From Pseudomonas sp. ATCC PTA-122608 (lineage in GTDB: Bacteria; Pseudomonadota; Gammaproteobacteria; Pseudomonadales; Pseudomonadaceae): 64,000 bases of DNA. The DNA lies in assembly GCF_001952855.1 (NCBI RefSeq), contig NZ_LPNO01000035.1:165069-229068 (forward strand). The letters run 5' to 3'. The notes under the pieces were generated by a model. That model was not told the origin of the DNA and ran no database searches. It was given only the letters and a program-made list of their open reading frames with translations. Shown here one piece after another: positions 43,456 through 52,598 of this stretch. The translations under genes were made by a program, and so were the position numbers. Position 1 is the first letter of the stretch, and every line of letters begins with the position of its first letter.

Positions 43456-45945
43456 ATGTCGCGCCTTGCTCGTCCCTTACAGCCACTGGCCCTTTCAGTG
43501 GCGATGGCTTTTGCCGCCGTACCCCTGCTGACCGTTCAAGCGTCCTACGCGGCTGAAAGCGCTGCGTTCTCCATTCCCGCCGGTGACCTGAGCCAGGCCC
43601 TCAACAGCCTCGCCGAACAGGCTGGCCTGGTATTGGCCTTTGATTCGAGCCTGACTCGCGGCAAACGCAGCAATGGCCTGAACGGGCAGTACAGCACCGA
43701 CGCCGCCCTGGCCCAATTGTTGGCTGGCAGCGGCTTGCAAGCCCTGAAGATCGCCAACGACCGCTACCGCCTCGAAGCCATCCCGCAAACCGACGGCGCC
43801 ATGGAACTGCAGGCCACCACCATCAGCGGTGCGTACCAATCGGAAAGCCCCACCGGCCCGGTGTCTGGCTATGTGGCCACCCGCAGCCTGTCGGGCACCA
43901 AGACCGACACCGCACTGATCGAAACCCCGCAGTCGATCTCCGTGGTCACCAAAGACCAGATGCGCGCGCAGAACGCCGAGAGCCTCAACCAGATCCTGCG
44001 CTACAGCGCCGCCGTGATCCCGGAAACCCGAGGTTCCACCGCCTCACGCCTCGACCAGTTGACCATCCGTGGCTTCGCCCCGGCGACCTACCTCGACGGC
44101 CTGCGCATGCCTTCGAGCCGGGATGCCTTGCCGCAAAAAGACGCCTTTGACCTGGAGCGCGTCGAAGTGCTGCGTGGGCCGGCGTCGGTGCTGTACGGGC
44201 AGGGCACACCCAGTGGTGTGATCAACATGGTCAGCAAGCGCCCGCTGGACACGCCGTTCCATGAAGTCGGCGTCGAGTACGGTACCTTCAACAAGAAGCG
44301 CACCAGCTTTGACCTGAGCGGCCCGCTGGACGATCAAGGCGTGTATTCCTACCGCGTCGCCGGCCTGTTCGACGATGCCGACGGCCAGATCGAGCACACC
44401 GAAACCCGTCGCCAATCCCTGTCGACGGCCTTCACCTGGCGCCCGGACGACAGTACTTCGCTGACCTTGCTCGGGCATTTCCAGAAGGACCCCAAAGGCG
44501 CGTCCTACGGTTCGATGCCGGCCTGGGGCTCGGTGTTGCATAGCCCGACCGGGCGCAAGATCGACGTGGATTTCTACGACGGCGAGAAAAGCTTCGAGAA
44601 GAGTGACCGCGAGTATTACTCCATCGGCTACGCCTTCGAACATCACTTCAACGATGTCTGGACCGTGCGCCAGAACGCGCGCTACTTGCGCAGCGAAGGG
44701 CAGTACCGCAGCCTCTATAGCAACTACCTGGAGAGCGATTACCGCACCATCCGGCGCTCGACTATCGCCAGCGACGTGAACATTGACGCCTATGCCCTCG
44801 ACAACCAGTTGCAGGCCAAATTCGACACCGGCCCGTTGCAGCACACCGTGCTGATGGGCGCCGATTACCAGAACACCAGCACCGACACCAAGTCGGGCAG
44901 CGGCGTGTACACCGCAGGCCCCACGCTGGATATTTTCGACCCGGTCTACGGCGCGGCCGTGCCGGTACCAGCCTATACCAGCGACGCCACCTCGCGCAGC
45001 GAGCAGACTGGCGTGTACCTGCAAGAGCAGATGAAGTGGGACAAGTGGGTGTTGTTGATGGGCGGGCGTTATGACTGGGCCAGCACCGACAACAGCACCC
45101 TGGCGATGACGACCCAGAAGAAGACCAAATCCAGCCAGGACAGCAAAGCCTTTACGGGCCGCTTGGGCCTGGTCTACCTGTTCGATAATGGCTTGGCGCC
45201 GTATGTCAGCTATTCGGAATCCTTCCAGCCGCAATCCGGCACGGGCTATGGCGGCTCGACGTTCCAGCCGACTGAAGGCAAGCAGACCGAAATCGGCATC
45301 AAGTACCAACCGCCGGGCAGCAACAGCTTTATCACCGCCGCCATTTTTGACTTGCGCCAGACCAACGTGCCGACACTGGATCCGGACGCTTCCCACTTGT
45401 GCAACGGCTCGCGCTGCCAGATTCTGGACGGTGAAGTGCAATCTCGGGGGTTTGAGCTCGAAGGCAAGGCCAGCCTGAACGACAACCTGGATATCACCGC
45501 GGCCTACGCCTACCTGGATAACCGCATCAGCAAGTCCAACAACACCGTGCGTTACGCGCCCATCAGTGACATCGGTGTCGGCCCGGCTGTGGCTGCCGAA
45601 GGTACTACTACCTACGCCGTACCACGTCATACCGCGTCGGCCTGGGCGGATTACACACTGCATGACGGCACGCTGAAGGGCTTCGGCGTGGGGGCCGGTG
45701 CGCGGTATGTCGGTTCGTCATGGGGCGATACCGCCAACACCTTGAAGGTGCCGGGCTACACCTTGTTCGATGCAGCGGTGCACTACGACATCCCGCACAT
45801 CAATCGCCAGGGTGACAACCTGCGCCTGGCGGTGAACGCCACCAACCTGGCGAATAAAGAGTACGTCGCGTCCTGCTATTCCTACTCGTGGTGCTGGTAT
45901 GGCTCACAGCGCACCGTGCAGGCCAGCGCGACCTACCAGTGGTAA
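43456..45945 (+). CDS. TonB-dependent siderophore receptor with STN domain (FhuA/FiuA/FoxA-like)
   Basis: 829 residues. Signal peptide ends SYAAE. An N-terminal STN signalling domain (about 35-110: FSIPAGDLSQALNSLAEQAG, STDAALAQLLAGSGLQ) follows, then plug (TLIETPQ-like region, RVEVLRGPASVLYGQGTPSG, GVINMVSKRP) and barrel ending CWYGSQRTVQASATYQW. The C-terminal Cys pair and length fit hydroxamate siderophore receptors such as FhuA, FiuA or FoxA; which ligand cannot be fixed here. It is the surface sensor of the FecI/FecR pair just upstream. Confidence 0.93.
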   Translation: MSRLARPLQPLALSVAMAFAAVPLLTVQASYAAESAAFSIPAGDLSQALNSLAEQAGLVLAFDSSLTRGKRSNGLNGQYSTDAALAQLLAGSGLQALKIANDRYRLEAIPQTDGAMELQATTISGAYQSESPTGPVSGYVATRSLSGTKTDTALIETPQSISVVTKDQMRAQNAESLNQILRYSAAVIPETRGSTASRLDQLTIRGFAPATYLDGLRMPSSRDALPQKDAFDLERVEVLRGPASVLYGQGTPSGVINMVSKRPLDTPFHEVGVEYGTFNKKRTSFDLSGPLDDQGVYSYRVAGLFDDADGQIEHTETRRQSLSTAFTWRPDDSTSLTLLGHFQKDPKGASYGSMPAWGSVLHSPTGRKIDVDFYDGEKSFEKSDREYYSIGYAFEHHFNDVWTVRQNARYLRSEGQYRSLYSNYLESDYRTIRRSTIASDVNIDAYALDNQLQAKFDTGPLQHTVLMGADYQNTSTDTKSGSGVYTAGPTLDIFDPVYGAAVPVPAYTSDATSRSEQTGVYLQEQMKWDKWVLLMGGRYDWASTDNSTLAMTTQKKTKSSQDSKAFTGRLGLVYLFDNGLAPYVSYSESFQPQSGTGYGGSTFQPTEGKQTEIGIKYQPPGSNSFITAAIFDLRQTNVPTLDPDASHLCNGSRCQILDGEVQSRGFELEGKASLNDNLDITAAYAYLDNRISKSNNTVRYAPISDIGVGPAVAAEGTTTYAVPRHTASAWADYTLHDGTLKGFGVGAGARYVGSSWGDTANTLKVPGYTLFDAAVHYDIPHINRQGDNLRLAVNATNLANKEYVASCYSYSWCWYGSQRTVQASATYQW

Positions 45946-45956
45946 ACACCCATCTA

Positions 45957-46058
45957 CTGTAGGAGCGAGCTTGCTCGCGAAGAACCTGAGAGCAGCGCGC
46001 TAAGCCAGGCACGCTGCGTTATCGTTAACGATTTTCGCGAGCAAGCTCGCTCCTACAG
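45957..46058. repeat. Paired REP element (inverted)
   Basis: Same core as the pair at 40339-40436 (GAGCGAGCTTGCTCGCGA and its inverse), here with CTGTAG and CTACAG outer ends. It lies 12 nt after the receptor stop and may act as its transcript end. Confidence 0.88.
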
Positions 46059-46168
46059 TGATCGTCAGTATTTTATGGAGGATGGCCTTTTAACATTGCG
46101 CCCCACTCTTTATCATCCGCCCCAGCAACTCCGGCCATGGAGACGCTCCATTCACTAAGGAAGTCGTA

Positions 46169-46807
46169 ATGCACATTGGAAAAATGCTGGGGTTGGCCCT
46201 GATCACGTTGTCGATGGGCGGCTGCGCCAGCTTCACGAAGGACGAAGTCGCACCTGTCACGCTGCCATCGAAGGCCAGCTACGCCAACAAACCGAACGTC
46301 TACGTAGACTTCAAGTTCTACCAGGGCGAGCCGACAAACGCCGCCGCTGCCGAAGTTCCACAAGCGCGGGACATGCTCAAGCCACAGCTGCAGAAAGTCC
46401 TGACCGACTCCGGCCTGTTTGGCCGTGTGACCCTGGATGAATTCCAGAAGCAGCCCGGCGATTACAGCCTGCGCCTGAAGGTCTACAACCATCCACCGGG
46501 TGGCGGCCAAATGGTGCTGGCGTTTATCAGCGGCTTTACCTTCACCATCATCCCGGCGCTGGGTACTGATCAGTACACCATGAAGCTGGAGTCGGTGGAT
46601 GCACAGGGCCAGTCGCTGAGCACCGGCACCAACCACGACTCGATCAATACCTGGATGGGCATCTGGTTTATCCCGCTGATGGCCAACACGCCGAAAGAGG
46701 CGGTGACCGATACCTTCACCCGCCAGGTCAATGCCTTGCTCAAGCAAATGGTCGACGGCAATAACCTGAAGTACTCGGCACTGGATGCCGGCGTGCCACG
46801 GGCGTGA
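46169..46807 (+). CDS. Hypothetical lipoprotein
   Basis: 212 residues with lipobox MGGC (LALITLSMGGCASF). The mature part reads as alternating helix/strand (NVYVDFKFYQGEPTN, MLKPQLQKVLTDSGLFGRVT, DYSLRLKVYNHP) with a hydrophobic stretch MVLAFISGFTFTIIPALG. The pattern resembles TolB-N/CsgG-like periplasmic lipoproteins. It is convergent with another lipoprotein of similar architecture, suggesting a related pair. Function unknown. Confidence 0.72.
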   Translation: MHIGKMLGLALITLSMGGCASFTKDEVAPVTLPSKASYANKPNVYVDFKFYQGEPTNAAAAEVPQARDMLKPQLQKVLTDSGLFGRVTLDEFQKQPGDYSLRLKVYNHPPGGGQMVLAFISGFTFTIIPALGTDQYTMKLESVDAQGQSLSTGTNHDSINTWMGIWFIPLMANTPKEAVTDTFTRQVNALLKQMVDGNNLKYSALDAGVPRA

Positions 46808-46873
46808 CACGTTGCACAACGTAAGCTGAAACAGCTGCGAGGGCAGGGTGACCCGCCCTCGCAAGCTGGGCGC

Positions 46874-47419
46874 TTACTTAAGCGCTTTGATGAACAGCGG
46901 GTCGCTGTACAACGACTTGAGCAAATCTCGCACCATCGGGTTGTAGGCGTTGGCGGCATTCGGGATCGCAATGAACCCGAAGAACGAACTGGACCAGGTG
47001 TGATTCACTTCCTTGGTCGCGTCGTACACCACGTCATTGCCCTTGAGCAGCGTAAACCGCGCGGCCAGCGTGCCGTTGCCGGAGCCCATGCCTGCCGACA
47101 GCGAATTCTTCACCACCAACACTTGCAGATGTCGTTCTGCTTGCGGGTTCAGCAGGCCTGCGAGTTGCAGTTCCTGGGTGATCGCAGCCTGGATATGCGC
47201 CGGGATGCTGCCACTGGGCGAGCGGATCGGGTTGGCACGTACGGACAACGAGCCTTCGCCCGATGCGGCCGTCACCTGGGCATTGCTGACGGGTTGCAGC
47301 GGCGCTGCTTGCTTGAGGACCTGGACGTTGTCGAAGTTCGGCTCGTATTGCGTCATGGTGACGCCGCAACCTTGCAACAGCAGCGCGAGCAATGGGGTTA
47401 ACAGTAGAAGCTTTTTCAC
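46874..47419 (-). CDS. Hypothetical lipoprotein
   Basis: 181 residues with lipobox LQGC (LLTPLLALLLQGCGV). The mature part has PAHIQAAITQELQLAGLL followed by strand-rich HLQVLVVKNSLSAGMGSG and a Trp/Phe-rich segment (HTWSSSFFGFIAIPNAAN). This helix-then-strands arrangement parallels the lipoprotein gene facing it. No enzyme motif. Confidence 0.72.
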   Translation of the reverse strand: MKKLLLLTPLLALLLQGCGVTMTQYEPNFDNVQVLKQAAPLQPVSNAQVTAASGEGSLSVRANPIRSPSGSIPAHIQAAITQELQLAGLLNPQAERHLQVLVVKNSLSAGMGSGNGTLAARFTLLKGNDVVYDATKEVNHTWSSSFFGFIAIPNAANAYNPMVRDLLKSLYSDPLFIKALK

Positions 47420-47626
47420 GGCGTTTCCTTGCGTGAGTGTGGGAGAGCGCGGGGATTATCGTCAGACGCTGGCCTATCGGCAACAAATAGTGGCAAAAGG
47501 CCTTAATGCATGCGTGGCTTCCTGGCTCTGTTACCTGCCGGAAAAATCATCGAGAAGGCAATTTGCTGGCCCCTTTGTAACAAAATTCTCGCCAAAATCA
47601 CTTTTATTTTCAGGTGGTTAGGCGGG

Positions 47627-47962
47627 ATGCAAATGCGCAATGTTGGAATCATGCTGATCGCCTGCGCAATGGCGGGTGGGGCGGTTTCGGTTGAGGCACG
47701 GGAGCTGCGGGACAACGACAAGTACATGTGCAGCTGGGGTGCTGGCACCGCCGCCCGGGCCCAGGAATTGAAGCTGTCGGGCGTCTCGCTGTACGCCGCG
47801 CGCCAGAAGCTTAAGACCTACCAGTTCAAGAAACCCTGGATGCACATGATGGCCATGGGCATCACCGAGCAGACCTACGACAGCCGCTCGCGGGTCAAGC
47901 CCGAGGTGATTCGCCAGAGTTTTTATCAGGACTGTTTGCGCTACAAGCTGGCGCGTAAATAA
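47627..47962 (+). CDS. Secreted hypothetical protein
   Basis: 111 residues with a signal peptide (MQMRNVGIMLIACAMAGGAV, cleavage near VEA). Mature part is basic with two cysteines (YMCSWG, DCLRYK) likely forming a disulfide. ATG 47627 follows AGGCGGG; ATG 47633 is an alternative. Function unknown. Confidence 0.65.
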   Translation: MQMRNVGIMLIACAMAGGAVSVEARELRDNDKYMCSWGAGTAARAQELKLSGVSLYAARQKLKTYQFKKPWMHMMAMGITEQTYDSRSRVKPEVIRQSFYQDCLRYKLARK

Positions 47963-47965
47963 CCC

Positions 47966-48517
47966 CTATTTATCCAGCAGCAATTGGAGCCTTGAGAACG
48001 ACTGGTCGTAGGTGGGCTCCCAAGGAAAGTGCCCCTGTTTGTCCGGCCAGACCATTTGCAGCGCAGGGAAATCAGCTTTGATCGAGGCGTAGAACCAGCC
48101 GGCATAACCGAGGTACTCGCGGTAGTGCCGGCGGTCTACAGGAATGAAGGCGATGCGCATGCCTTCGGCAATATCGTCATAGGGCTTGTAGGTTTCATAG
48201 GCGGCTTTTGCACCGGCAAAGCGGATCGCGGCGATGTTCAGCAACTGCTGGGCAATCTGCGGGGGCAGCCCGAATACGATGATTTCCGGTTGGCCGAAGT
48301 TGGCGTAGAACCCCAGGGAGTACGCGAACGACGGGTCACCGTCTTCGGCCCGCACGTGCACATGGTGCCAGCCGATCTTCTTGATATCCGCCAACACCTT
48401 CTCGTCATATTCCGAATCTGCCTTGGGCAACTGGAATCCCGGGAGCGGGGCCTTGGCTGAAGTGTTCATCGAGAACAATGAGGCGGCGAAGAGGGCGACG
48501 GCGCGAATGATGTTCAT
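47966..48517 (-). CDS. DUF4262 family protein, secreted form
   Basis: 183 residues with a signal-like N-terminus (MNIIRAVALFAASLFSMNTS). The rest matches the DUF4262 pattern: IKKIGWHHVHVRAEDGDPSF, AYSLGFYANFGQPEIIVFGL, and AGWFYASIKADFPALQMVWP with a final WPDKQGHFPWE. AAGGA precedes the ATG. The family is small and functionally unassigned. Confidence 0.8.
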   Translation of the reverse strand: MNIIRAVALFAASLFSMNTSAKAPLPGFQLPKADSEYDEKVLADIKKIGWHHVHVRAEDGDPSFAYSLGFYANFGQPEIIVFGLPPQIAQQLLNIAAIRFAGAKAAYETYKPYDDIAEGMRIAFIPVDRRHYREYLGYAGWFYASIKADFPALQMVWPDKQGHFPWEPTYDQSFSRLQLLLDK

Positions 48518-48689
48518 CAGAGTCCTTTCTGCGGGATCAGTGGTTGAAACCGCGATGAGGCTAGCAGTGTTGGGTTCGCTCGGCAAAGTGACCGATGCAC
48601 CGCCCAGTACAAAATCTGCGTAAGCCTGTCCAACTTCGCCCCGGGGCCAGTCCGCATACTGGCCCCAGGTAACCGAAGAGGCACATGCC

Positions 48690-49385
48690 ATGACCCGCTA
48701 CGTCATCACTCCCAACGAAATTCCATCCCTCGCCATCCACGGCGACGACGCTCGCTTCCCGCTGCGCCGGGTGTTCTGCGTCGGGCGCAACTACAGCGAA
48801 CATGCCCGCGAAATGGGCCACGACCCCGACCGCGAGCCGCCGTTCTTTTTCATGAAACCGGCGGATGCCGTGGTGCCTGCCGAGGGCGTGATCGCCTATC
48901 CACCATTGACCGCCGACCTGCATCACGAGGTCGAGTTGGTGGTGGCCATCGGCAAAGGCGGCGTGGACATCGCCCCGGAAGAGGCCTTCGCGCATATCTG
49001 GGGTTACGGCGTGGGCATTGACCTGACCCGCCGCGACCTCCAGGCCCAGGCGAAAAAGCTGTCGCGGCCGTGGGAATGGGCCAAGGCCTTCGATGAATCG
49101 GCACCCTGCACCCCGTTGCAGCCGGTGAGCGCCGTCGGCCATCCGGCCAGCGGGCGTATCTGGCTCAAGGTCAATGGCGAGCAACGCCAAGTGGGCGATC
49201 TGGCAGACCAGATCTGGTCAGTCAGCGAGGTGATCAGCCATGCGTCCAAATCCGTGGCGCTGAAAGCCGGCGACCTGATCTTCACCGGCACCCCGGCGGG
49301 CGTTGGCGCCTTGCAACCGGGCGATGTGGTGACCGCCGGGATCGACGGCCTGGCCGAGCTGAGCTTCACCCTCAGCCAGGGTTGA
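48690..49385 (+). CDS. Fumarylacetoacetate hydrolase-family protein (acylpyruvase-like)
   Basis: 231 residues of the FAH fold: VFCVGRNYSEHAREMG, the metal-binding loop HHEVELVVAIGKGG, GYGVGIDLTRRDLQ, and GDLIFTGTPAGVGALQPGD. The short length and the N-terminal VGRNYSEHA motif fit fumarylpyruvate or acylpyruvate hydrolases, which cleave C-C bonds of 3-acylpyruvates. An AraC-type gene follows on the same strand 36 nt later. Confidence 0.88.
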   Translation: MTRYVITPNEIPSLAIHGDDARFPLRRVFCVGRNYSEHAREMGHDPDREPPFFFMKPADAVVPAEGVIAYPPLTADLHHEVELVVAIGKGGVDIAPEEAFAHIWGYGVGIDLTRRDLQAQAKKLSRPWEWAKAFDESAPCTPLQPVSAVGHPASGRIWLKVNGEQRQVGDLADQIWSVSEVISHASKSVALKAGDLIFTGTPAGVGALQPGDVVTAGIDGLAELSFTLSQG

Positions 49386-49421
49386 CGCTACAGTGGTGCC
49401 CAGGCTCTCCGGGAAATACGT

Positions 49422-50321
49422 ATGCCAGGCACCCGCATCACCACCTATGGCATGGAACAACGCAGCGACCGCTCCGACTTCTACATCCGCGACAAGCGGG
49501 GCAGGGCGGCGCTGACCAGTCCCCATCGCCACGAATACTTCCAGATCCAGATCAACCTGGGCGGCGACACCGTGCAGCACATCGGCGGTGCGGTGCGCCC
49601 GTTCCCGAAAAAGGCCCTGGCCTTTATCCTGCCCCATCGCCTGCATGTGATTCCCCATCCCGAAGACGGCGACTTCATGCTGATCAATTTCAGCCAGGGC
49701 TTTTTCCTGCCGCAACTGACCTGCGATCCGCTGGACCTCGAAGACATCCCCATCAGCCACGCCCCGGAGCTGTCGCCGTTCCGCTTCCAGGAACAGCTGG
49801 ATTTCATTCTTGAAGACGCGGCATTCGAGGAAGTCAAAACCTGGCTGGAACACATGCGCACCCTGGACACCCACCGCAGCTTCGGCGCGCGGGAGCGGCT
49901 CAAGGGTTACCTATTCCAGCTGATTGGGTTGGTGTGCCAACAGTACGCCGAACCGCTCCAGGCCTTCGCCGCCAACAACGCCACCCGGCGTGGCCGCAAG
50001 GACGCCTTGGCCCGGGTGCAAGGCTACATCCGCGAGCATTTGCACGAGCCATCGCTGAACCTGACCGATGCCGCGGCGGCTGCCTTCCTGTCGCCCAACT
50101 ACCTGACCCACCTGCTGCGCAAGGAAACCGGTAAACCCTTCTCCCAACTGGTGCTCGACCGGCGCATGCAACTGGCGCGCACGCTGCTGCTCAACAGCCC
50201 GCAGATGATCGGCGCGATTGCGCACCGTTGCGGGTTTACCGACGAGGCGTATTTTTCCCGGTGTTTTCGCAAGGCCCACGGGCTGGCGCCGGGGCAGTTC
50301 AGGCGGCGTGAGCAGGATTGA
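49422..50321 (+). CDS. AraC-family transcriptional regulator
   Basis: 299 residues. The N-terminal cupin-like sensor has SPHRHEYFQIQINLGGDTVQ and LPHRLHVIPHPEDG. The C-terminal AraC domain has LTDAAAAAFLSPNYLTHLLR and IGAIAHRCGFTDEAYFSRCF. ATG 49422 is used. It sits just after the FAH-family gene and may regulate it. Confidence 0.92.
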   Translation: MPGTRITTYGMEQRSDRSDFYIRDKRGRAALTSPHRHEYFQIQINLGGDTVQHIGGAVRPFPKKALAFILPHRLHVIPHPEDGDFMLINFSQGFFLPQLTCDPLDLEDIPISHAPELSPFRFQEQLDFILEDAAFEEVKTWLEHMRTLDTHRSFGARERLKGYLFQLIGLVCQQYAEPLQAFAANNATRRGRKDALARVQGYIREHLHEPSLNLTDAAAAAFLSPNYLTHLLRKETGKPFSQLVLDRRMQLARTLLLNSPQMIGAIAHRCGFTDEAYFSRCFRKAHGLAPGQFRRREQD

Positions 50322-50412
50322 CGCGCAAACCGGGTGCGTGTTTTACAAATCCACCACAATCGATGTGTTTCAATTTACATACAATTGAGCGTCTCATTGG
50401 GAGGCGGTGCAC

Positions 50413-50859
50413 ATGGCTACGGTTTTACGGTTGGCAACCCCGGATGACATTAATGCGATTTTCGATATTCGCACCGCGGTGGTGCAGAACCACCTAAGCC
50501 GCGAGCAGATGGCTGAGCTGGGCATTACCCCGCAGGTGGTCGCCGAGAGCATGCATGAAGCGCCCTGTGTGTGGCTCGCCGAAGTGGATGGCACGCCTGT
50601 GGCGTTTTCAATGGTGGATGTAGCCGAAGGCGAGGTGTTCGCCCTGTTTGTGCTGCCCTCCCACGAGAACCTCGGGTTGGGTCGCCAATTGATGGCGGTG
50701 GCCGAGGCGGCGCTGTTCGAACGCCACGACACGCTGTTCCTGATCACCGATGGGCGAGATCACATTCGGGCTAATGGCTTTTACCAACGGCTTGGCTGGT
50801 CGGTGGTCGACACGGCCGAAGGCGACGACGTTCGCTATCAGAAACACAAGGTGCAATGA
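50413..50859 (+). CDS. GNAT-family N-acetyltransferase
   Basis: 148 residues with the GNAT pattern: LRLATPDDINAIFDIRTAVV at the start, VWLAEVDGTPVAFSMVDV, and the acetyl-CoA loop VLPSHENLGLGRQLMAVAEA, then RANGFYQRLGW. GGAGG lies 8 nt before ATG 50413. Substrate unknown. A small membrane protein gene follows 4 nt later. Confidence 0.88.
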   Translation: MATVLRLATPDDINAIFDIRTAVVQNHLSREQMAELGITPQVVAESMHEAPCVWLAEVDGTPVAFSMVDVAEGEVFALFVLPSHENLGLGRQLMAVAEAALFERHDTLFLITDGRDHIRANGFYQRLGWSVVDTAEGDDVRYQKHKVQ

Positions 50860-50863
50860 GTGT

Positions 50864-51124
50864 ATGAGTCATCCGGAACCCCCTCAATCCCACGCCTTCC
50901 GCTATTTTTTCATCGGGATTGTGTGCTTGGCGGTGATGTTGGGGACCTATTTCGTTCGGCTCAATGCCCAGGTTGACCGACAGCGGGAAGAAGCGGCGGA
51001 GCGCCTGGCGTTATGCCGTCAGGCGGCCAGCGTTTCGCGCCCTACGCCCCAGGACGACCTTGTGCTGGTGGATCCCTGCAAACACTTGATGGAACATTAC
51101 TTGAAAAAGCCCACACACTTTTAA
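50864..51124 (+). CDS. Small single-pass membrane protein
   Basis: 86 residues with one membrane segment (FRYFFIGIVCLAVMLGTYFV, about 12-31) and a charged periplasmic tail with two cysteines (ALCRQA, DPCKHL). It starts 4 nt after the acetyltransferase stop, so probably same operon. Function unknown. Confidence 0.6.
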   Translation: MSHPEPPQSHAFRYFFIGIVCLAVMLGTYFVRLNAQVDRQREEAAERLALCRQAASVSRPTPQDDLVLVDPCKHLMEHYLKKPTHF

Positions 51125-51289
51125 TCAATAACCTTATATTTATCGCGGAATTAAACTGCGCAAGTGTGTTTAATTCATGCCGTTATTGCACCAAAAAGTG
51201 GCACTTTCAATAATCGGATCCATTAAAAATGTGTGGTTATTGAATGACTTAGCGCTGTTTTAATCCGACGAAAGGTTGAAAATTATCTT

Positions 51290-51392
51290 GTTACAAGTTT
51301 TGCCGCTCGGTAATATAGCCGGGCGTTCACCTCCCACGGTTTATGCATTTTTAAATCCCAAGTTTCCATCAGCTACTTGGGATTTTTTTTGC
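51290..51392 (+). ncRNA. Candidate small RNA ending in a strong terminator
   Basis: In the 287-nt gap between two genes, CGCTCGG (51305-51311 region) can pair with CCGGGCG around an 8-nt loop. A single-stranded C-rich stretch TTCACCTCCCACG and then a terminator hairpin with eight T bases follow. This is the layout of a trans-acting sRNA (5' stem, C-rich seed able to pair with ribosome sites, intrinsic terminator). A palindrome CTTGTTACAAG lies just upstream. The 5' end is a guess. It could instead be the 3' UTR of the small membrane protein gene. Confidence 0.45.
51354..51392 (+). terminator. Rho-independent terminator
   Basis: AATCCCAAGT (51354-51363) pairs perfectly with ACTTGGGATT (51375-51384); the T run follows on the plus strand. 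It is 230 nt beyond the preceding stop codon, which is why an independent short transcript is suspected. Confidence 0.85.
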
Positions 51393-51411
51393 CCGCGATT
51401 TGAGCGTTGTA

Positions 51412-52356
51412 TCAATCCAGCGCGTCGGCGAACTCCGCGCGCATCCGGCCATTGTGCTTGGCCTGGTACAGCAGCTTGTCCACCGCTTCGACAAATACCA
51501 GCGCCTCGCTGCCTGGCCTTACCGTGCAAGTGCCTACGCCCAGGCTCAACGTCAGCAAGTTCGACACCGCCGAATGCCCGTGCTCAATCTGCTGCTGGCG
51601 GATCAGGTGCAGGCAGCGTTCGGCCACGCGTCGGGCAGACTCGGCATCGGTTTCCGGCAGCAACCACACAAACTCCTCGCCGCCGATGCGCGCAATGAAG
51701 TCCCGTGGCCGATTGGCCGCCCGGGAGAGCGTGCTCGCCACTTGCTTAAGGCATTCATCACCCTTGATATGCCCGTAGAGGTCGTTGTACTGCTTGAAAT
51801 AGTCGATATCCAGCAGGATCAACGACAGCGGCAGTTGGCTGCGCTGCGCGCTGGTCCATTCGCGCGCCAGCACGGTGTCGAACATGCGCCGGTTGGCGAT
51901 GCCGGTCAGGCCGTCCTGGAACGAATATTCCTCCAGCTGTTTTTGCAGGCGAGTCAGGTGTTCTTCGGTCTTCTTGCGCTCGCTGATATCGAACATGAAG
52001 CCGATCAGCGCCTGCACTTCGCCGTCCTTGCGCTCCACGTGCACTACGTCGCGTATCCACACGTATTCACCGCTGGCAGTCAGCGCGCGGTAATCGGCTT
52101 CGTGATCGACCCCGGCGCGGGACTGCGAGACGCAGAAGTTGACCACGTATTCGCGGTCATCCGGGTGCATGCGCTCCACCCAGTCATCGACGGTGGCCCA
52201 GCTCTGCGGGGTCCAGCCCAGCAGCGCCTCGATTTGTGGGCCGATGTAGCTGAAGGTCATCGTTGCCCAGTCGATACGCCAGGGGATGGCCTTGGTCGAT
52301 TCGAGCAACGTCTTGTACACGGCACTGTCGGGTTCGATCAAAGGTTCGATGCTCAT
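51412..52356 (-). CDS. PAS-GGDEF diguanylate cyclase
   Basis: About 314 residues. A PAS domain with PAC tail (about 25-140: DWATMTFSYIGPQIEALLGW, YRALTASGEYVWIRDVVHVE) is followed by GGDEF (DGLTGIANRRMFD, LILLDIDYFKQYND). The catalytic loop is GGEEF, an active variant, and RPRD five residues before it is a product-inhibition I-site. It makes c-di-GMP from GTP. ATG 52356 is preferred over an upstream in-frame start. It may counteract the EAL proteins of the fimbrial cluster. Confidence 0.92.
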   Translation of the reverse strand: MSIEPLIEPDSAVYKTLLESTKAIPWRIDWATMTFSYIGPQIEALLGWTPQSWATVDDWVERMHPDDREYVVNFCVSQSRAGVDHEADYRALTASGEYVWIRDVVHVERKDGEVQALIGFMFDISERKKTEEHLTRLQKQLEEYSFQDGLTGIANRRMFDTVLAREWTSAQRSQLPLSLILLDIDYFKQYNDLYGHIKGDECLKQVASTLSRAANRPRDFIARIGGEEFVWLLPETDAESARRVAERCLHLIRQQQIEHGHSAVSNLLTLSLGVGTCTVRPGSEALVFVEAVDKLLYQAKHNGRMRAEFADALD

Positions 52357-52598
52357 GGGGATGCTCTTGATGGCGGCAAAAGACCATAGCATCTGGCCAT
52401 CATCGCCAGGAATCAAGTGCTTCGCGCGGCATCGGATGAGAGGGGCCGGTGTGGTTTTTCTGGCGTCAGCCGGCCAGCGGTTTCAGGCAAATTGAGCACC
52501 AGGTATCACTTTTGACTTAATTCCCCGGCAGGTTGAAAAAGCTGATCTACCCTAGACGGATCACGTCCACCGAGTCTGGTCCAGCGAAGGGTGCCCGC

